64,000 nt of DNA from Bryoerythrophyllum caledonicum (lineage: Eukaryota > Streptophyta > Bryopsida > Pottiales > Pottiaceae): NCBI GenBank assembly GCA_963971425.1, contig OZ020518.1:28526770-28590769 (forward strand), written 5' to 3'. Position numbers and translations under genes: made by a program. Under the pieces are notes generated by a model. The model was not told where the DNA came from. It did not search any database and was given only the letters and a program-made list of their open reading frames with translations. This document shows positions 58,801-64,000 of the stretch, one piece after another (within the stretch, counting starts at the first letter, position 1; each line of letters starts with the position of its first letter).

Positions 58801-60158
58801 TTGGTTGTGGTATTGGTGATAGTTGTATATCGGGTATGGTTAGGTGTTTTAATGTAGAATCCATCAATTAGGCTAGTGTGTGTGTAATTAAGTCCGCCTT
58901 GGCGAGAGTATTGTGTATTGGTTGGGATTAGATATAATTCGAGGTCAACCGTGGAATTTTGCCATTGATAATCTATGTCTAGTGGGGGGGAAGAAACCGC
59001 TCCGTTTTGTCGTCCAATGAGGGCGATATCTTGGTTAAAGTCTCCGCAAAGTATTATTGTATGGTTAGTGTGTGTATTTATTTGTAAAGGGATGGAATTT
59101 TGGATCTAAAAATATGTCTAGAGTCTTCTGTGTGCGAGGGCATGTAGAGATGAAGAATGAGCCATGGTTGGAGGGGTCGGTTAATAATTTCAATTAGCCG
59201 GGGTAGAGATTTATTAGTAATATTCCTGGGGAATATTATATGATTGGTATATGAGCATGAATAGGGCTCCTCTTACCGGTGTATATGACCTTCGTTGTTG
59301 GATGCATCATGTGAGAGAATGAGTGTTGTTAAATGTAAGTTTATAATCAGGGAATGTTTTTTGGATGTAGTTTGTGGATTTAGTAGCGGTTAGTTTAGTT
59401 TCCTGTATGGCAATTATGGCGGGTGGTGTGTTGGTATGGGTGGTTAGATTGTGGATGCATGGTAAAGGAGTGTTTAACGTTGAGGCGTTCCATGTAGTTA
59501 TATATGTGTTTCTATTGTCTATAGTGTCATGGTTACAAAGTGGAGGGGGAATGTAGTCGGGTATTGGAGTGGGGTGTGTGTAATCATGAATTGGTTCAAA
59601 GCATCTAAAAGCTTCAAGGATGAGATTGTGCGGGAAGTAGGGAAATTTTAGTTGTAGTTCATCGGGGGAAGGGGGTGGGGTTTGGCTATGAATGACGTTA
59701 CATAGGTCATTGTGTACTAGAGAGGTTTTGTGTTCAAAGAGGTGTTGGTTTTCCTCTAGGAATTTAGTGTATGGGTGGAGTGTATCTATATGTCTTTCAG
59801 GGGGATTATGTAGAGAGGATAGGGTGTTTAGTAATATATTTGTCCAATGTCTTGGGTTTGTGTTGTTAGAGTGTTGGTTGGTGATATTGTTGCATTCCTC
59901 TATTGAAGGGTGGAGTGTGGTAATTATGGCAAATAAGATACGTGTGGGAGGGTGGTTGTTTTTTTGATGTATGTAGCGGGAAATGTTGGGGTAGAGGGTG
60001 GAATAAGTTTGGTGAAGTATGTGATTATTTTTTAAGAGAGGTGCAAACGTAGATGCTAGGTGTTGATATTCGGGGTGGAATTTTATGGTATTTGAGATGA
60101 AATATATTTTTGGTAATCTTTTGTGTGTTTTTGGGTGGTTGTGGAAGATATTTGGCAT

Positions 60159-60185
60159 TGGGCCGGGGTTGGTTTCTATGTCTCC
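60159..60185 (-). other. 2A (CHYSEL) motif in LINE B ORF2
   Basis: Encodes GDIETNPGP preceded by CKLLIILC and followed by Met-Pro. It uses different codons from copy A (CCC GGC CCA against CCG GGA CCC), so the peptide rather than the DNA is conserved. Same position, just before the APE domain. Confidence 0.85.
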
Positions 60186-60239
60186 GCACAATATTATTAA
60201 TAGTTTGCAATGAGTAATATTTATGGCTATTAGTGGGAG

Positions 60240-60814
<575 letters not shown>

Positions 60815-60917
60815 TGTTTATTAGTATATATATATACTCTAAGAAAAAATTATGTTTCAAGATGGATCTATGCATGATGTATCTGATTGGATAAGAAATC
60901 AAAGAAAAAATCAACAT

Positions 60918-61371
60918 TGAGTCCTATTTTAGGAGCCTTGAAGAAATATCTCGTTTTTCAGCAATAAAAGTGAGAATTAGTTTCTGATCTAGAATTTTCA
61001 ATTATAATATATGAACACATTATGGCGTGAATGTGTCCCAAAACTTTTGAAGTATTTAACTTCCTAGAACTCTTAAAATAAGTATATTTGGCAAATGTCA
61101 TATACTTGTGACAAGTATATACTGATGAAAGATATACCTATAATGGCCAAACCATAAGTCAGAACTCAACATTTTTGAGGTTCCTAGACTTTAAATCAAG
61201 GCAATTATCACATTCTATCAATAGAATTCCAAGATCGATCCCACATTCGCACTATGCAGCAAAAGAAGGTTCGTGATTCTTTCCAAAACCACTTGTGACA
61301 CTATAAATATACCACCTTAGTGGACTTTCACCCTATATTATTTTTTCTAGTTGTACCGTTGTTTGACGCTA
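60918..61371. other. LINE B segment between ORF1 and ORF2
   Basis: About 450 bp between the ORF1 stop and the long ORF2 frame. AT-rich, less A/C-biased than the flanks. Copy A has almost no gap here, so an insertion in B or a decayed ORF2 start is likely. Confidence 0.4.
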
Positions 61372-62957
61372 TTAGTTTGTCGTATCCATTTTGTTCTCAA
61401 TGGCACGTTGCTCTCGTTCTGTTGCTTGTGTTTCTGCCGCCATGATGGTTGCGATGAGTTGGGACCGGAGAGTTGACATTTCTCTCCTTAGGGATTTGAC
61501 CGTGTTCGCTTGTACCATATCCGCATATTGCCTTGCTTCTTCTACAATCTCTCCTTTCATGGTCTTCATTTCTCTACGGAGTTGTTGTAGGGTGACTCCA
61601 TTACCTTTGGCTGGTCCATTCTCCATGGCAATCACCGCGTTTGCTAGTGCCGCATTTACATCCGTAAAACCTAGTCTTGGTAGTTCTTCCGTGCTCGGTT
61701 TGTTGCTGCCGTCTAGGCTCTTAGGGTGAGGGGTGAACATAATGTATTTTCCATGTAGTTTTTTACTTTGTTTAACAATTTTTTTGTAAACGGCCGCATT
61801 TAGGCATTCAATATTGCAAGTTCTTACATGTCGACTATATTCAAGTTTGAAAAATGTGTCCACCACATTTTCCTCACCAAGTATCGACTTTATTCCCTCC
61901 ACAAGTGCTTTTTCGTTTTTTGTTTTGTTAAGGTTTTTTGCAATAAGGATCAGTCAGTTCTTTTTTGCGATCTCATCCTCATCCATTTTCCGGGTTGCGA
62001 AAACGGACACAAAAATCTCATTATAAAATGAGATTTTATAGTCCTTTATTTTAGCAGCTTGTTCCGGGGAGGGAGTTTTGATCCATGCAAATTCTGAAGA
62101 AGTCTTTTTTTCCACTCCTGTTACTTCAAAATCATAACTTCTTGCGAAACTATCTTTCACAATCTCCGCATGCAGGTGGAATGGTTCTATATTGACAAGG
62201 CTAGGACTTGTTATTTTTCCGAAAGGAGATGTGAGAAGGCCAAGGAGTCGTATGTTTTGCATACTTTTCCTTGGTGTGGAATCCCTTCATTCAAAATGAG
62301 GATGAAGGGCCTAAGCCCTTGCAATAAGCCTTTTGCATCGATATCCGGGTTTTTTAGATGGAGTTTCACCACACCAGTCCAATTGTCGGATTTGTGGTGG
62401 CAAAAAATAGCTATTGGTTCACCAATGTGTGACCCTGTAGGTATCCCCATATCTTTAAGTCTTATTTTTACGATGTCTAGTACCACGTGCTTTGTCCATA
62501 TTTGATTCCCCAATTCAAAGTGAATAGAGACTTGATAGTCCAAGGCAAAGCCATCTTCATCCACCTCAACTTCACTTGGAAGTTGGGTGAGATTAAAGTG
62601 GTTTCCTTCCTTTCCATCGGCCCTTTTAGAGGGCTATTCCTCTTGGAGGATAAATGGGAATGTTGGCATTGCCTCAAAACTCTCACATGCTTCCTTCTCG
62701 TTAAAACCTCTCTTTACCATCTCTTCTATGGTAACTATAGGCACCTTTTCTTCCCCATTTTTCTTTGCAATGATATTCATTGCTTGGAAGCCTAACCAGT
62801 ATTTGGTGGAAGGCAAACTGGTTGCCTTCACCTTTTTCTGGGTGGAGCTTGTAATAATCAAGGCATTTTTAGTTACATTCAAAAGATTGGGGTTTTCATC
62901 AAGCACTTCGACAAATAAACGTTTGGAGGGCGTGGCGCTAGTTTGTTGTTGAGACAT
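61372..62957 (-). pseudogene. LINE B ORF1
   Basis: Starts at ATG 62955-62957 (MSQQQTSATPSKRLFVEVL) and ends at 61372-61374. In-frame stops at 62634-62636 and 61954-61956 and a frameshift near 62220 interrupt it. Shared with copy A ORF1: KYWLGFQAM, NLTQLPS, DYQVSIHFEL, MGIPTGSHIGEPIAIFC, GVVKLHLKNPDIDAKGLLQG, GKVCKTYDSLAF, FEVTGVEKK, FAWIKTPSPEQA and LDGSNKPST. The last 100 residues (LRREMKTMKGEIVEEARQYA onward) are strongly coiled-coil-like. The two ORF1s are clearly homologous but much more diverged than the ORF2s. The fold is not recognised. Confidence 0.75.
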
Positions 62958-63009
62958 GCTGTAGAGAAAGAAGAGAGTGTTACTAGATGATCTGTAGATT
63001 GTTACTTCA

Positions 63010-63095
63010 ACTTTCCTCCTACCCTTCTTGTTCTTAACATCTCCCCTCAACATGCATTGAGGGCTTGTTGATGTTAAGGTTTTTAAGAAGGGGTA
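63010..63095. repeat. Imperfect palindrome in LINE B leader
   Basis: CCTCCTACCCTTCTTGTTC (from about 63015) is complemented by a stretch ending AAGAAGGGGTAGGAGG (about 63087). A small inner hairpin CCCTCAACATGCATTGAGGG lies at 63044-63063. Located just upstream of ORF1, so it could fold in the RNA. Confidence 0.6.
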
Positions 63096-63544
63096 GGAGG
63101 TAACAATATAGAAAACATGCAAGTGATAGAATCGACAACTACTACCTAAGGTTTGAAGATAGGAGCGATTAGAGTTGTGATGTTTAATTACTACATAGAC
63201 ACACACACGAGAGGTGCCAGAAAGTTGGTCACCCCCCAAGATAAAAAGTTTGATATTAAAATTAGTATGGTGTCCAATGGTTTTCAGAATAAACCAATAG
63301 ACAACAAATAGCATAAGATTGTAACAAAAGTGAGAGGGGAGTATGACCTGAGTATCTAGTAACCACCTGGGAGTTGGTGGTTGTTGCCCGTTGAACTCCT
63401 TCTGCGAGTAGCCTCTGTGTAGTGTTCGTTTCTCTTGCTGGCTGACTTCACTAGCTAGTTGGGCTTGTTCTCGGTTGTGGACTCTCGCTGGTAGTTCGTC
63501 TTCTTTCGTCGGGCAGGGTTGCTTCTTGTGCTGTCAGTCTCTTG

Positions 63545-63990
63545 TCTTGATACTGTCTTCGTCTCTCTCCTTTCCCTTCGGCATTGCCTTCACCTTTCTC
63601 CACCGCCCTGCCTTCGACTTTCCCCTTGGTGTTGCCTTCGCCTTTCCTCTCCGTACTCCCTCCGTCTTTTTCCTCGGCACGGCCTTCGCCCTTCCTCTCG
63701 GCAATGCCTTCGCTTCATTCTCCACTGTGCCGCGATCTTGGTTGGAAGGATTTCAGTACTCCTTGTGCGGTCAGTGATAGGATTCTAGGGTTTCTATGTT
63801 CTTGTGGTTTCGGTGCTTGTCCAGTGTTGGGGTCGGCTCTCCTTACGCGTCCAGTGCTCTCCCTACGTGGTTTTGGTGCTGGTCTAGTGTTGGGGTCTCG
63901 CACGAGAGTACCTCCTCTTGATGTGGTGCCAGTATTTCTTCCTCCTTTTGATGTAGTACCGGTGAACCTGTCGGCAGATCTCGAGAGTTT
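63545..63990 (-). repeat. Tandem repeats in LINE B leader
   Basis: A 33-bp-period repeat (63555-63735; plus-strand core TTGCCTTCGCCTTTCCTC) is followed by a roughly 65-bp unit repeated twice (63803 and 63867; core GTGTTGGGGTC) and a short GATGTRGTRCC repeat (63918, 63950). It parallels the tandem arrays in the copy A leader but with unrelated units. Confidence 0.6.
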
Positions 63991-64000
63991 CGACTTGAGA

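Overview
The window looks like a repeat-dominated stretch of a land-plant nuclear genome. Two single-copy-type genes carry plant signatures: a tandem pair of heavy-metal-associated (HMA) proteins with GT-AG introns at about 41.9-44.7 kb, and an intron-less DUF3511 protein at 52.8-53.1 kb. The surrounding mobile DNA is unlike a typical flowering-plant set: a 2A-bearing LINE, a Tc1-type DD34E transposon and a TTAA-flanked element family. I therefore lean towards a bryophyte, lycophyte or fern, but the species is not determinable from the sequence alone.

Layout. 1-1.6 kb: decayed Helitron helicase. 2.4-10.1 kb: an apparent two-gene transposon, with a hAT/DUF659 transposase on + and a convergent ~1,050-codon accessory ORF (RING-like and coiled coil) on -, bounded by GC-rich subterminal sequence. 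10.2-13.7 kb: TTAA-type non-autonomous elements and AT-rich spacer. 14.3-15.65 kb: a second GC-rich end followed by a shorter homologue of the accessory ORF. About 15.9-28.6 kb: LINE copy A (+), with tandem-repeated 5' leader, ORF1 and a very long ORF2 encoding 2A, APE endonuclease, reverse transcriptase, RNase H and a C-terminal CCHC/PD-(D/E)xK nuclease. 28.9-30.3 kb: LINE copy C (-), 5'-truncated. 30.7-33 kb: small elements. 33.2-34.7 kb: kinase-like pseudogene (-). 35-41 kb: AT-rich sequence with a 605-bp TTAA element inside a tandem repeat. 41.9-44.7 kb: HMA gene pair. 46.0-49.9 kb: Tc1-like transposon with ~0.9-kb terminal inverted repeats. 50.2-50.6 kb: Tourist-like MITE. 52.8-53.1 kb: DUF3511 gene. 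54.0 kb to the window end: LINE copy B (-), interrupted by a TA-flanked MITE and an approximately 420-bp uninterrupted AAC/GTT microsatellite.

All large transposon ORFs carry stops and/or frameshifts, so the copies here are probably immobile. The homologous copies still allow domain boundaries, insertions and deletions to be read by comparing one with another. The most unusual content is (i) the LINE family that combines a virus-like 2A peptide with both an APE-type and an R2-like endonuclease domain in one ORF, and (ii) the hAT-type element with a convergent accessory gene that recurs elsewhere in the window.
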